Notes: a model not told the origin generated them from the sequence alone. A DNA stretch of 64,000 nucleotides from Emiliania huxleyi CCMP1516 (GCF_000372725.1 NW_005198966.1:1551507-1615506), one strand, 5' to 3'; positions 31,897-42,260 are shown, counted from the stretch's first letter. Made by a program: numbers and translations.

Positions 31897-33050
31897 GTGT
31901 CTGTCGCGCGAGCTGCTCGGCTCTCGCTCACGGCTCGGCTGATGCCAAGCCTCCCGAGTTCGGCCCCGCCTCTCACGCTCGAGGAAGCGGAGGCACGGAT
32001 TGTCGAGCTCGAACGCGAGGTCTGCGCTCTCCGAGCTGCCGCGGGTGACGGCAACTGCGTCGTGACGGCTCCAGCCAGCGAGGTGTCCGCACCGTGGCAG
32101 ATGGTGCCGATCGGCTTTGTTGAGTCCGCCTTTGTGTCCAAAAACGGAACGCCGCGGCAGTCCGGCATCGTGCCGGCAGCACCGGCGCGCCTTCGCGTGC
32201 TGTGGGGCACCAACCCCTCGCACTCTCTCGAGGGTCTCGGCGGCTTCTCTCACGCGTGGCTGCTCTGGGTCTTCGACCGCAACGGCGGAGCCGCCGTCAA
32301 GGCCAAGGTCCGGCCGCCGCGGCTGGGCGGCGCTCCGACGGGCGTCTTTGGCTGCCGGACGCCGCACCGTCCAAACCCGGTCGGCCTGTCGCTCGTGTCG
32401 ATCTCGCGGGTCGACGGATCGACGCTCTATTTTGACGGCGCAGATTTGTGCGACGGCACGCCGGTGCTCGATATCAAGCCGTTCGTCCCTTCAGCCGACG
32501 CGCCGCCTCCTTTCACCCCGGTCCGTGCCGCGCCTTGGGTCACCCCGTGGGGCGGAGCAGAGCCGGCCGGCGAGGACGGCGGCGGTGGGGGCGGCGAGGG
32601 CGAGGGCGGCGAGGGCGAGGGCGGCGGGGGCGGCAGGGGCGGCGGAAGATCCGCTGCGTGGGGTTGCCGCGTCGCCTTCTCAGAGCTCGCCCGGCAGGAG
32701 CTGCGGGCGCTCTGCGCGGCCGAGCCGCCTCGCGGCCAGCCGCAGACTCTGCGCTTCTTCCGCTGCCAGCCAGAGCAGGCCGAGGCCGCCTTTGTGCAGG
32801 CGCTCGCGGCGGACCCGCGCTCAATCTACCGCAAGGAGAAGTGCGCGGGCAAAACGCACTCCCTTCCTCCGGCCTTCCACTCTCGCGCCGCCCACCGCTG
32901 CCGCTCCCCACGACCCCACCTCCTAGGTGCGCGGATGCTCCCTACTATCTCAACCTCGACGGGATCGACGCGGTTTGCCGCTTCACGGGAAAGGTGGTCA
33001 CGGTGGAGCGTGTGCGCCTGAGGGAAGGAGGAGAGGATGTGGATAGTTAA
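31897..33050 (+). CDS. TrmO/TsaA-type tRNA (N6-threonylcarbamoyladenosine-37) methyltransferase
   Basis: Two exons (31897-32840, 32927-33050) give 355 residues. After a coiled N-terminus (LEEAEARIVELEREVCALRA) comes the TrmO barrel: PIGFVESAFVSKNGTPRQSG, LEGLGGFSHAWLLWVFDRNG, TGVFGCRTPHRPNPVGLSLV with the conserved R-x-P-x-R-P-N-P SAM-binding loop, LDIKPFVPSAD, and the C-terminal dimer motif DPRSIYRKEK joined by splicing to CADAPYYLNLDGIDAVCRF. An acidic Gly/Glu repeat (about residues 228-250) interrupts the domain and is likely a disordered insert. Intron 32841-32926 is GT-AG and is bounded by the same GTGCGCGG word on both sides. The enzyme methylates t6A37 in tRNA. An internal Met (31942) could be the real start if the first 15 residues are not used for targeting. 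Confidence 0.9.
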
Positions 33051-33501
33051 TGATTTTGGTCTCTTTAATTATTCGTGGCACAATCACACAAGCCTCAAGC
33101 GTCAAAGCCTCAACGCGCTCGAGCCCCCCCGCCCGGTGTGCGCGCGGCGACGAGGCGACCCTTCTACGCCGGCCGCCGCCGCCCCCGCGCGCCATACACC
33201 GCACGCGCCCACCCAAAAGCCATAACAAGCTGCCGAGCCCAAATCACTGTGAGAGTCGTGATTTCTTGTTGGTTAATAAAAATCTCTCTCTCTCCCAACC
33301 ACACAGCTCACAGCGTCACAGGTGGAGGTACGGTAGGTGCCACCTAGGTGCCACACACACAGCACACCCGCTCCAGCTCACGAGTCAAACCCCCCTTTTT
33401 TGAAAGGTAGCTAGATACGCCCTGGTCGTGTTTGTTTGTTCAAGGGGCTGCTCTCGCGCATAAAAATAACGGCGCAAAACAGAAACGGCTCACGAAACGC
33501 G
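33051..33501. other. intergenic with a dispersed-element copy
   Basis: Holds the repeat at 33226-33295 described separately; otherwise featureless. Confidence 0.5.
33226..33295 (+). repeat. dispersed AAGCTGCCGAGCCCAAATCA element, copy
   Basis: AACAAGCTGCCGAGCCCAAA, TCACTGTGAGAGTCGTGATT, TCTTGTTGGTT and AAAAATCTCTCTC. The same unit forms a triplicated array at 42925-43375 and lies inverted at 39852-39910. Confidence 0.75.
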
Positions 33502-34269
33502 ATGGATGCGTTGCAGCACTCAATCGCTGGCGCCCTCGAGGCGGAGCAGAGGAAGACGCAGGTCAACGACGCAAAGCTGCGTGCAGTGGCGCAGCGTGTT
33601 GACTACGACGAGTTTTGCAAGATGGTTGCCGGCGCCCACCTGAAGCCTGTCAAGCCGTGCTCCGCCGAGTCACGAGACATCTCACGGCCCTTTGACCAGT
33701 TTGTGTTGCCAAAGTACGAGCCAGCAACGGACAGCGTCGACAGACATAGCACTCGCAAGGTAGAACACGACGCCGAGCCACCTGCCTTCTCTCAGCCATC
33801 CAGCTCGCACGAGTTTCTGCGCACGTGGAGGCGCTCCTGCAGGGCGCAGGCTGAGCGGCTGAGGTACCTCCGGGTGCTTGACATCGACACCCTGCCGATG
33901 CTCTTCCGCACTGAGATGGACCCGCTCCTGTTGGATGCCTTTGTCGACACCCTTCACGTCGCAGTCTGCGAGAGGGAGCCCAGCGGTGACGGCTCGGCCG
34001 AGGCGGCGGCTATAGCGCAACAAGCTCCGCTCGCGCTCTGGGCAGTGAGGCTGCTTGCCGGCCTCGCGCGCGTCAACCGCTTCGATGCGACGCTGAACTT
34101 TGCGGCAGGTCCAACTACGGACAAGCTGAAGCGCATCTTTGCTGCCGCCGCATCCCACGCTCCCGCAGAGGGAGTGGCAGGTAATGGCGAGCTCGACGCT
34201 GCGGCCGTGGCCGCGTTGGCGTCGAAATTTGGCATTCGTGATGTGGTGGAGGGCAGAGGAGTGGTGTAA
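33502..34269 (+). CDS. CCDC103: CCDC103-type dynein-arm assembly factor
   Basis: 255 residues from MDALQHSIAGALEAEQRKTQ. The N-terminal coiled coil continues NDAKLRAVAQRVDYDEFCKM then VAGAHLKPVK, closely matching the animal CCDC103 start (alpha helix, AKLRAV.QRV, YxxF, AHLKP). Residues about 108-185 (SSSHEFLRTWRRSC, RYLRVLDIDTLPMLFRTEMD, PLLLDAFVDTLHVAV) match an RPAP3 C-terminal-like domain, as in CCDC103. The length agrees with human (242). The family anchors or stabilises outer dynein arms on axonemal microtubules, so its presence implies a motile flagellum. An in-frame Met at 33436 adds 22 residues unlike the family; I preferred 33502. Single exon. Confidence 0.85.
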   Translation: MDALQHSIAGALEAEQRKTQVNDAKLRAVAQRVDYDEFCKMVAGAHLKPVKPCSAESRDISRPFDQFVLPKYEPATDSVDRHSTRKVEHDAEPPAFSQPSSSHEFLRTWRRSCRAQAERLRYLRVLDIDTLPMLFRTEMDPLLLDAFVDTLHVAVCEREPSGDGSAEAAAIAQQAPLALWAVRLLAGLARVNRFDATLNFAAGPTTDKLKRIFAAAASHAPAEGVAGNGELDAAAVAALASKFGIRDVVEGRGVV

Positions 34270-34323
34270 TGGGCCAGCCGATGTGCGGGCGGGGCCCTTG
34301 ATGATGCACGAGGGGGATTCTCG

Positions 34324-34327
<4 letters not shown>

Positions 34328-34397
<70 letters not shown>
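34328..34397 (+). repeat. (GA)n microsatellite
   Basis: About 35 uninterrupted GA units, 60 bases after the CCDC103 stop codon. Confidence 0.98.
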
Positions 34398-34401
<4 letters not shown>

Positions 34402-35630
34402 ATGAGGGCTAATGGCACCACAGGCAAAGTCGGTGCGGGGGATCGGGGGTGTCGGGTCGTGGCACGCGCGGGCCAAAGCCGCATGAGCCGAGATACGATA
34501 TGTGCGGGCAGCTGTGCTGTGGCAGAGAGTGGTGCAGCAAGCCCATCGGGGGCCATCTTGTGCGAAATCCAATAGTGGTAAATACCCCACTCTCTCTCGG
34601 ACACAACATGTGCATGTGCATGTGCGCATGTGCACAGACGAGGCCGCACGGCAGAGCGGAAAGTAAACCGGCGCGACGAAGCGCCGTATACCTCAGTACT
34701 GTAGGCTATACAGTGCGGTGCAGCAGATGAGTTTTCGTCACGTCTGGAGGTGCCGCATCACCAGTATGGAATGGCACGCGCCGGCTCATGACCGCTTGCA
34801 GGTCACCTGCATCTCGTCCGTGCGTGAACTTCAACTGAGTATTTCATCTCGTGGCGGCTCGCCCAGATTATCGTTATGAGGACTGCTCTCCACCGTGGCG
34901 TAGTCACTCTCGGCCGGAGAAGGTGTGGTCGCGGTCACTGCATACGCTGATAAAGCCATGCTGTGGATTGAGGGTGAGTCACCACCGTGCTTGGAGATAT
35001 CCATCTCGTCCATCGCAAACCGCTTCGCTGACGCTGTGCTCGGCGAGCAGCCCATTGCTGTGCAAACGGGGACTCCTCCTGTCGGTCCGAGCCTCGGCGT
35101 CCTCAGTCGGTAACGTCATATTCTCGAATATCAGGTGATATGGCCCCCAAAAGGGGGAACGAACACGTACAAACCGGGGAATGCGTGTGGTGCGCAAAAT
35201 CAGTCCGACGTGAGAGCGGGCACGCCGTCGGAGTTTTTCAGTACGGAGACCGACCGCAGTGTACGAAGTCGAAGATCGAAGTACGAACGACTACTTTTAT
35301 AGAACTTACTAAATAAATAAATAAATAAAACGGACACCTCTACTGTGAGATGGGTAAAAAGGAACAGGTCCCCGCCCGTGCGATCTTTGTGCAGGGTTCT
35401 TTGTGGGTGTGGTCGGCGACTAGCCGGGGTCGTCCTCGCTCCTCCCGATGGGGGACTAACTAGTACTAGCCGTCTTCCACATGGTCCCTCGGGTCCCTGC
35501 TGCTCCTAATCTCTTCGTACATCCTCCTGCTGATCTCCGCAAAGTCCTGCTCCCTCAGGGGCGCCCTGGACCACTCAGACCGTCAGACGTACGTGCATGT
35601 CTATTGGCATGCGCATGGCGCAATGAACTT
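34398..35630. other. intergenic; A/T-rich 3'-end-like repeat at 35300-35412
   Basis: 35300-35412 has AAATAAATAAATAAAACGG, GAGATGGG and TCCCCGCCCGTGCGATCTT. The same series is at 49208-49300 in the same orientation. It may be the 3' end of a retroposed family. No gene seen. Confidence 0.5.
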
Positions 35631-38380
35631 TTACACACTGGACACGAGTTCCAGAGTATGCATCGTGGAGCGAACACGGTGCTGAGCTCTGTCGATATGC
35701 ACCTGTTCGGCAAACACCCGCCTCGCCCAGAGGTTGAATTCGCCGAAGCTGCCAAAACTCTCCTCGATGACGGAGAGCAGCGCCTGGCGGTCCTCTGGCT
35801 TGGCGCATCGCGCCTGCGCCGCGTCAAACGAGGCGAAGGACGCGGCGACGTCGGAGAGGGTCGCACCGGCCGGCGCGTCGGTCGACGCGGCGCGCGACGC
35901 GTTGAAGGAGATCGCGCGCGAGGGCTGTCGCGCGGACGGCTCGGCGAAGGGCAGCACGGTGATGCGCTCGAGCGGCGCGCCCATCTTGAGAAAGGTGAAG
36001 AGCTCCATGACGCACCAGAGCCTGCTGCTGTACGTCGGGCCCGCAAGGACGAGCAGCCGGTCGCAGCCCGCCAGGAAGATGGGCAGGCACGCGAGCGCCT
36101 CCTGCACGTTTCGCTGGTCGATGCAGAGCTTGTCGAGCCAGACGGAGGGCGGCCGGCCGTGCTCAGCCTCGAAGGCCTCGGCCCACGCGCTCAGTGCGGC
36201 CCACTTTGGCTCGGGCGGGTCCTGCCAGCTGTGAGAGATGAAGGCGTCGCACTGGCCCATGGCCCGCGGCTCGCTGCGCCAATTGTCCGCGCCGCGCTCT
36301 CCGCCGTGCTCGCCGCCGCCGTCGCCGTCGCTCGAGAGAAGGCTGCCGCGGCGGCTCGATGCGCGCGTCGAGTGCTCGCTCGCGCGCGCGTCGCCGTCGG
36401 GGACAAAGTCCGCCCTCGACAGCAGGTCGAAGGAGATGGTCCGAAAGTGTGACTCGGCCCACTGCAGCAGCGTGTCCACCGAGCCAGCCACCGAGCCGCC
36501 CCGCCCCGCGACGAGCCCGGCCAGCACCGCCGCCTCCCGCTCCTCGGCGGTGGAGCCCGTCTTGCAGAGGGCGGCGAGAGCGGCGGCGCGCACGCGGGGA
36601 GCGAGAATGAAGACGAAGTTGAAGAGGATCGAGAGGCCGCACAGCAGGACCGGCGCAAACAGGTCCGACTGCGGGAAGAGCGGGTCGTCGTCCCACATCT
36701 TGAGCGGGATGTAGGCGAGGATGAGGGTGGCGCCGCTCGCGCCGATCGCGCGGCAAAACTCGTTGTGCAGCAGCAGCAGCCGGCGCGGCGAGGGCTGCCT
36801 CCGCCGCGCCGCGTCGACGAGGATGCCGCCGAGGAAGACGAAGCCGCCCAGCGTGAGCGCCGAGAGGCAGACGCACAGCCACGGCGATACGCGGTCGATG
36901 TGGCGCACCTTGTACGCGAGTAGGCCCATCGCGACGCTCACGGCGCCGAAGATGACCGCGTCGGCGAGCACGAACCCAAAGACCATCCCGCCGTCCGAGG
37001 GGCGGATCGAGAGGATGGCGAGGCACGTGGCGGGCGGCCACAGCACGATGGTGAGCAGCGGGTTGCCTGCGAGCTCGACCGGCCAGATGCGGTACGCGAG
37101 GGAGAGGTAGAGCGGCGTGAAGGCCCACCAGCAAGAGGCGAGGCCGAGCACCTGGAGCAGAAGAGAGAGCAAGGCTGTGACGAAAGACAAAGGAAGCCGT
37201 GCGGAGGCGAGTGGTCCACCTGCAGCAGCATCTGCACGCGCACCCGGATCCGCCGCCGCGCCGCACCCGCCCGCGAGAGCTGCCTCACGAGCGCTTGCCG
37301 ATTGGTCGCGCCTCCACCCCTGGCGCCGTTTTGCACGGCCGCCGCCCCCGCGCGGCCCCGCCACGTCTTTGCCAGCAGCGACGCGGCAGAGAAGGCGCCG
37401 GCGCCGGCGCCGGCGCCGGCGCCGCCGCCGCCGCCGCCGCCGCCAACGCCGCCAACGCCGCCAACGCCAACGCCAACGCCGCCAACGCCAACGCCAACGC
37501 CGCTGCCAACGCTTCCATGGCCAGAAGCCTCATCGGTGGCGGTTGGGCAGCCGCCATTAAAGCGGGAGCGGCGGCCGCCGCCGCCGCCTCTCGCCCTGCT
37601 ATGCGCTGTCCTGCTATGCGCTGTCCTCCTGCGGCTGCTGCTGCGGCGGTCGTCTCGCATGCGGAAGGCGCCCCAGCCGCACAGGAGCACGATCGTCATG
37701 CCGCCGCAACTAACAAAGTAAGCGAGCAGGCCAAACAGGCCCCGCCGCGCGCTCGCGCTGCCGCTGCCTGCCAGGTGTGATAGCTCCTCTTCGACGGCGT
37801 CGTCGCCCGGCAGCACACCCCGCTCGCAGAGGCAGCGATACCTGCGGTGGCAGAACTCGTCCCTCCACCCGCCGTTCGGGTCGATGGCGGCGCAGTCTTG
37901 CATCGCAAACAGGTCGTCCGGCTCGCCAGGAAGCCATTTGGAGTAGCTGCCGTCGCAGCCTGCGGTCGACGGCTTCCATCCGACCGCCGCGCCGCGGTCG
38001 TTGGGCCACTGGTAGTGACCAATCCAGAGGTAGGGCCCTGAGTACCCATAGTCTCGGCGTGTGAAATCGGCCATTACGGTGTTGGCGACAAAGGTGGCTG
38101 CTGCGTCCGAGCCAATGCACGCGGGCGCCGACTGAAAAGAGAGGGCGGCACAGGCCTCGTAGCACTGGCCGTGCTCATGGCGATCCTCGGTGACGTAAAA
38201 AGAGCGCTCGCCCTCCGGCCAGGGGAGCCAGCCCTCTGCTATTCGGTGGCCTGGCCGCTTGGCGAGAACCACGATCGCGGAAACGCTGCCCACCACAACT
38301 GCACCCGCGAAGAGCATCAGCGGCGAAGACCCATGCCTCCGTCTTCGGCTAGGGCCAGCATCGCCGTGAATTGTGCGCAT
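35631..38380 (-). CDS. C-type lectin - multi-transmembrane - TIR-like domain receptor
   Basis: Two exons (38380-37220 and 37151-35631, GT-AG) give 893 residues. N-terminus: membrane segment (LMLFAGAVVVGSVSAIVVLA), then a C-type lectin-like domain at about 55-190 (SFYVTEDRHEHGQCYEACAA, GPYLWIGHYQWPNDRGAAVG, KWLPGEPDDLFAMQDCAAID, WRDEFCHRRYRCLC), with the EPD-type sugar-binding triplet, WIG core and paired Cys. A second membrane segment (GLFGLLAYFVSCGGMTIVLL) and a low-complexity Gly/Val linker follow. About six further membrane segments (for example CWWAFTPLYLSLAYRIWPVE, VFGFVLADAVIFGAVSVAMG) precede a C-terminal TIR-like domain: QCDAFISHSWQDPPEPKWAA, PPSVWLDKLCIDQRNVQEAL, FLAGCDRLLVLAGPTYSSRL, WCVMELFTFL. 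The Tyr-Ser-Ser-x-x-Trp-Cys-x-x-Glu run resembles plant TIRs, whose Glu is the NADase residue. Probably a surface glycan sensor; ligand and output unknown. Confidence 0.8.
37393..37532 (-). repeat. in-frame GCC/CCAACG low-complexity tract
   Basis: Encodes the Gly/Val/Ala linker (GVGVGVGGVGVGVGG, AGAGAGAG) between the lectin and channel-like parts of the receptor. In frame, so probably length-polymorphic. Confidence 0.85.
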
Positions 38381-38401
38381 GGCGCTGAACACCTTCGAGG
38401 T

Positions 38402-38470
38402 GCCGTGCAGTGGGCCGTGCAGTGGGCCGTGCAGTGGGCCGTGGATGTGGGGCGTGCAGTGGGGCGTGCA
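38402..38470 (+). repeat. GTGCAGTGGGCC tandem repeat
   Basis: Three perfect 12-base units followed by looser ones, immediately upstream of the receptor start codon (38380, minus strand). Confidence 0.85.
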
Positions 38471-38755
38471 GGGGTGGCCGCAAAGCAAGAAGGAGGCTGG
38501 CTCTCCCGGTTTGAAAAAGAATTCAAAATTATGCCAGCACACTGGCACGAGCGACTCGTGCCGCCGCCCCTGCCACCCCTGTGTCAGTGTGCCTGTGGTA
38601 GGAGAGACTGCCAGCGACAAGCTGGAGGCAGGTCGCTAGACTGAGATGAGACCGCCAGTGGATGTGGGAGTCCACCGCGCACCGCGCTGCGAGCCTGTCG
38701 TGTCCCTTGTCAGGAGCAGGAGAGCCCCACCTGTCCCCCTGATCGTTCTTCCAAA

Positions 38756-38845
38756 ATCCTGCTCGTGCAGGTGGGGACCCTGTCCTCCTCCCCTATCCCT
38801 CGTTTGGGCGGTCTGTTTTCTTTCTTTCTTTCTGAGCCCTGGCCT
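38756..38845 (+). repeat. dispersed repeat, inverted copy at 62700-62825
   Basis: AAAATCCTGCTCGTGCAGGT, GGGGACCCTGTC, ATCCCTCGTTTGG and TTTTCTTTCTTTCTTTCTG. Reverse-complement order is found near 62700-62825. It shares the TTTCTTTC tail with the dispersed element of 14058-14232. Confidence 0.6.
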
Positions 38846-39413
38846 CGACACCTCGACACCAAACCTCGACACTGACTCGACACCTCGACACCCCATGCCA
38901 ACTCGACCAACTCGACACCCCTCGACACCCCTCGACACCATCTAGGCTGGGACCAAGCTCGTCCGTGTCAAGGTGCCAAACTCGACACCTCGACACCCCT
39001 CGACACCCCTCGACACCCCTCGACACCGCTCGACACCGCTCGACACCGCTCGACACCGCTCGACACCGCTCGACACCTCTGATGATCCTAACACAGCAGA
39101 GATGTAGACCCATTGGAGTCAGAGTTAGAAATCAGGGTCGCAGCAGCAATCAAACTTGGCTGGCAGTACTTTCATCCCTGAGTTGCAGCCTCTCAAGTCC
39201 TTAGACGCAAAACCCCTTGACAACACTCGACACCTGCTCGACACCCTCGACACCCTCGACACCCCTCGACACCCCTCGACACGGACAAGCTTGGTCCCAG
39301 CCTCGACAGGCCTCGACAGGCCTCGACAGGCCTCGACAGGCCTCGACACCTCTATCCCTCGACAGCAGCTCGACACCCTCGACACCGGGCCTCGACACCT
39401 CGACACCAGGGCT
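38846..39413 (+). repeat. CTCGACACC minisatellite with inverted core
   Basis: Dozens of 9-10-base CTCGACACC(C) units in three blocks (about 38848-38942, 38975-39078, 39219-39413), with a CTCGACAGG variant block near 39300-39350. Blocks 1 and 2 are divided by GCTGGGACCAAGCTCGTCC at about 38945; its reverse complement splits block 3 at about 39283-39302. Confidence 0.92.
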
Positions 39414-40137
39414 CAGCTTTCTTTCTGGCACGAGCGAGCGAGCAAGCGCGTTCGAGCGAGCGAGCACACACACACACACATACACACACACACACACTCT
39501 CTCTCTCCTACCTCCCCAGAAATCCCGAGGAGGCGCACAGCGCCTAGATATGTCTTGTGTTGCTGTGTGCTGCACGCCCTGCGAGCGGGGCGGGGTGCGC
39601 ACTGTCCCTCTGTGTTCGTGCGTCGCCCATCTCTCCTGGAGATGTCTGCTCTATTTATTTATTTATACTGGCACGACAATGTCTGTTTTATTTATTTCTT
39701 TCTTTCACGCGGACTGGCGCGGAAAAGCAAAAGGAACTCTTCAAGCCTCTCGAAAAAGAAAAAAGGAGGGCGGTTCGAAAAGGAATTATCCGGTTATATG
39801 TAATATGAAGAAGCAGACGTCGTGCGTCCGTTTTATTTATTAGACGTCAGAGAGATTTTTAGAAGCCAACAAGAAATGTGTGAAGAGAGTGATTTGGGCT
39901 CGGCCTTGTCGACTACCGGCCGGAGCCGAGATGGGTCGTCGAGGGTGTCTTCTTGACGTCAGAGGGCCGCTCTCTTTCCTCCCCAAATCCCTGTGTGGCG
40001 GCCTGTGCCGTTCTCCCTCCCTCCCTCCCTAGAACTTTCCGCGTTTTCTTTCTTGAGAGAGAAAACATCCTCGACGCTCGAGATTCCTCGAGAAGAAATG
40101 ATGGCCGCCCATTTAACTCTTATTTTGGCGCATCGCC
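39414..40137. other. intergenic; AC tract and element remnants
   Basis: Contains an (AC)n tract near 39466-39497, a reversed copy of the GAGCCCAAATCA element at 39852-39910 and, at about 39975-40060, a diverged relative of the GGCGGCGTGCC element. The short plus-strand frame 39156-39803 is largely minisatellite translation and is not a gene. Confidence 0.5.
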
Positions 40138-41199
40138 TCAGCTCCCGAGCCAATCCGGGCGTGGAATACCCAGCGCAGCATAGTCGTCACCGTATATCTC
40201 CATCGCCTCGCGCAGCACGTTCGAATCGTTGAAAAAGTAGCTACGTCTCAAGTTCCAGACCGCGGCGCTGGTGCGGTGGCGCGATGTCGCCGAGCCTGCA
40301 CGCGCTTTTGCGAAGAAGTACTCGCAGATCGCCACCGGCCGTCGGAGGAGTGTACACAGCGCGCGGCCCTGCTTCTGCAGCGAGCGCGAGCCGTTCACGC
40401 CATGCGACTGCCAGCGCAAGACAGCGCTGTGGTTGCGGAAGCCGCCGCACGCGCTGCTCTGGAGGCAAAAGTGGCCGTTGGATTTCGGATGGCGGAGGCT
40501 GTGCGGGTGTGCTTTGGGAAGGGCCCAGAGAGAGCGCAGGCCATGTACAAACTCGGCAAATTCCGGGGTCGCGGACGGGTCGGTGCAGCGAAGCGATCCG
40601 CGCATCAGGCAGTTCTTCCTGTGCTCAGACGTCCCGGGGCGGTTCGCGACGCACTTGTCGAGATAGCCGGAGTACAAGCGCTCGAGGGGATCGCGCACCG
40701 CAAGCACATGGTGCCACTCGGGCGTGGACGCGTAAAACTCTGCCCAGCCGTTGTGTAGGTGGTCGCCCATGAAGCCTCCTGAGCCGACCCGCTTTTTAAG
40801 TCGCGGCTCAAAGCCGCCGCTGTACTCCATGTGCTGCCGGAATGGTCTGCCCCTGGCATCGACCACGACATCTCCCCGGAGGCTTACCGAAGGGTGCGCA
40901 AGTGCGTGAACCAGCCCTCGCCACTCCGAGTACGCTGCCTTGAAGCCGACGCAGACGCTCAGCTTGGCTGGCCAGGCGAGGTAGTACTCCATGCCTCCGT
41001 CGACTGGGACGGGTCCGCGCAAGGCGGATTGGCACACGGTACAGTGGAGACCACATGAGGCGCGGCAATCAGGCAGCAGGGCAAGCAGCAGGGCAAGCAC
41101 CAATGCTAGCGGGGCCGAGCTCAAGCCGCCGGCACATGCGAGAGCGCTGCGACTCGCTTGATGGTGGTGAGATGGCATTTGATGCACGAAAAATGCCAA
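40138..41199 (-). CDS. secretory-pathway sulfotransferase (Sulfotransfer_2-like)
   Basis: 353 residues, single exon. N-terminal signal or anchor (SAPLALVLALLLALLPDCRA) and a Cys-rich lumenal start (CGLHCTVCQ). The 5'-phosphosulfate site is not clear-cut (LSVCVGFKAAYSEW). The 3'-phosphate-binding motif is clear: HVLAVRDPLERLYSGYLDKC (R-D-P-x-x-R-x-x-S). A following Cys/His-rich part (HRKNCLMRGSLRC, HFCLQSSACGGF) and the tail NLRRSYFFNDSNVLREAMEI YGDDYAALG-type end fit carbohydrate sulfotransferases of the Golgi. It would transfer sulfate from PAPS to a glycan. Two Mets lie near the start (41199, 41178); the second gives a more typical signal peptide. Confidence 0.8.
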   Translation of the reverse strand: MAFFVHQMPSHHHQASRSALACAGGLSSAPLALVLALLLALLPDCRASCGLHCTVCQSALRGPVPVDGGMEYYLAWPAKLSVCVGFKAAYSEWRGLVHALAHPSVSLRGDVVVDARGRPFRQHMEYSGGFEPRLKKRVGSGGFMGDHLHNGWAEFYASTPEWHHVLAVRDPLERLYSGYLDKCVANRPGTSEHRKNCLMRGSLRCTDPSATPEFAEFVHGLRSLWALPKAHPHSLRHPKSNGHFCLQSSACGGFRNHSAVLRWQSHGVNGSRSLQKQGRALCTLLRRPVAICEYFFAKARAGSATSRHRTSAAVWNLRRSYFFNDSNVLREAMEIYGDDYAALGIPRPDWLGS

Positions 41200-41389
41200 C
41201 GACGTCTGCCTACCTCGCGCGCGTTTTGCCGCGCGCTTGCAAAGGGCGAATGTCGACGCCTAAATAGACAAGTCGGCCGAGGAGAGCAGCGAAGAGCGGA
41301 ACCGAAGCGGAACGCGAATCGGGATCGCATTCTCCTCGAATGGTTTTACGAGCGTCATCTTGTAGTGAACAGGCCGACATCGTGGTTTG

Positions 41390-42165
41390 AGCGCCCAGCG
41401 CAGACCGACCGACCGCAGGGGGGGGTCCGGTCGACGGCCGCGGAAGACCGCAGACCGGGGGGGGGGTCCGGTCGGTCGGAGCGCAGACCGAGGGGGGGGG
41501 GGTCCCGTCGGTCAGGTTGGCTCGTGGGTCACACCGCACACGCTCGCCGCAGCTGTGAATAAATTAGTCTCTCGAAATACTAGAGACACAAGCGCCCTCT
41601 CCCCCCGTGTAATCACTCCTCGTCCGGAGCGGCTGCGCTCTAGAGAAGCTCAGGGTTGGGTCGGAACACAAGCTCGTCAATGTCCCCGCCCACGTCGAGC
41701 CGATGAGCCCGGTGTGCGGTGAGGGCGGAGGCGATGTGTCTCGATCACAATTCTGCGTGTAGTCATCGGAAGGGACGATGCGCGCGTACTGTGTAGAACT
41801 GGAGCGCTGCCACAGAGATTGTACAGAGCGACGGCAAGCACAATCAGGCCTGCCTACGCCGCGTGGATGCTCCACATACACGTATGTGAGTCGGGCTGGC
41901 TCGAGCCTCCTTCGTTGCGTAACTAGTTTGCATAGCGAAACCGGCGATTTCGAAGCCTGTGCGCTGTGGCGGTTGGGTTCGCTAAGAAGGAGGGGGAGAG
42001 AGCGTTGAGGGGGCTCACGGCAAGGACACGGACCGAGGGAGGGGTCAGTCGTCACACACCTCCCGCCGCCGAGAGAGCGACCGACCGGAGGGGGGGTCCG
42101 GTCCACCTCGGGGGCAGACCACCGACCGGCGGGGGGGTCCCCACGAAGTAGGGGGGGTGGGTTCA
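41390..42165 (+). repeat. GACCG(G)n-GGTCCGGTC repeat clusters
   Basis: Two clusters, 41400-41516 and 42074-42165, built of units CGACCG-(G)7-12-TCCGGTC. The intervening 560 bases carry no gene. Long G runs suggest quadruplex potential. Confidence 0.65.
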
Positions 42166-42188
42166 AAGTGACGCTCGTATTTGTAAAC

Positions 42189-42260
42189 CATCCGGCCCGC
42201 TGGGTGCCCCTTCGCCGTCCCTGGGTGTGAGGTTACCGACTGCACGCCAAGTGCTCCAAG
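42189..42260 (+). repeat. dispersed repeat, second copy of 23887-23960
   Basis: Starts CATCCGGCCCGCTGGGTGCC and ends CCAAGTGCTCCAAG; same orientation as the copy at 23887-23960. Confidence 0.6.

Noticed and set aside
38846-39413. Possible CRISPR or centromeric array
   Set aside because: Nine- to ten-base units without spacers, and far too short for a centromere.
39156-39803. 215-codon plus-strand frame
   Set aside because: Mostly translation of the CTCGACACC minisatellite and AC tract.
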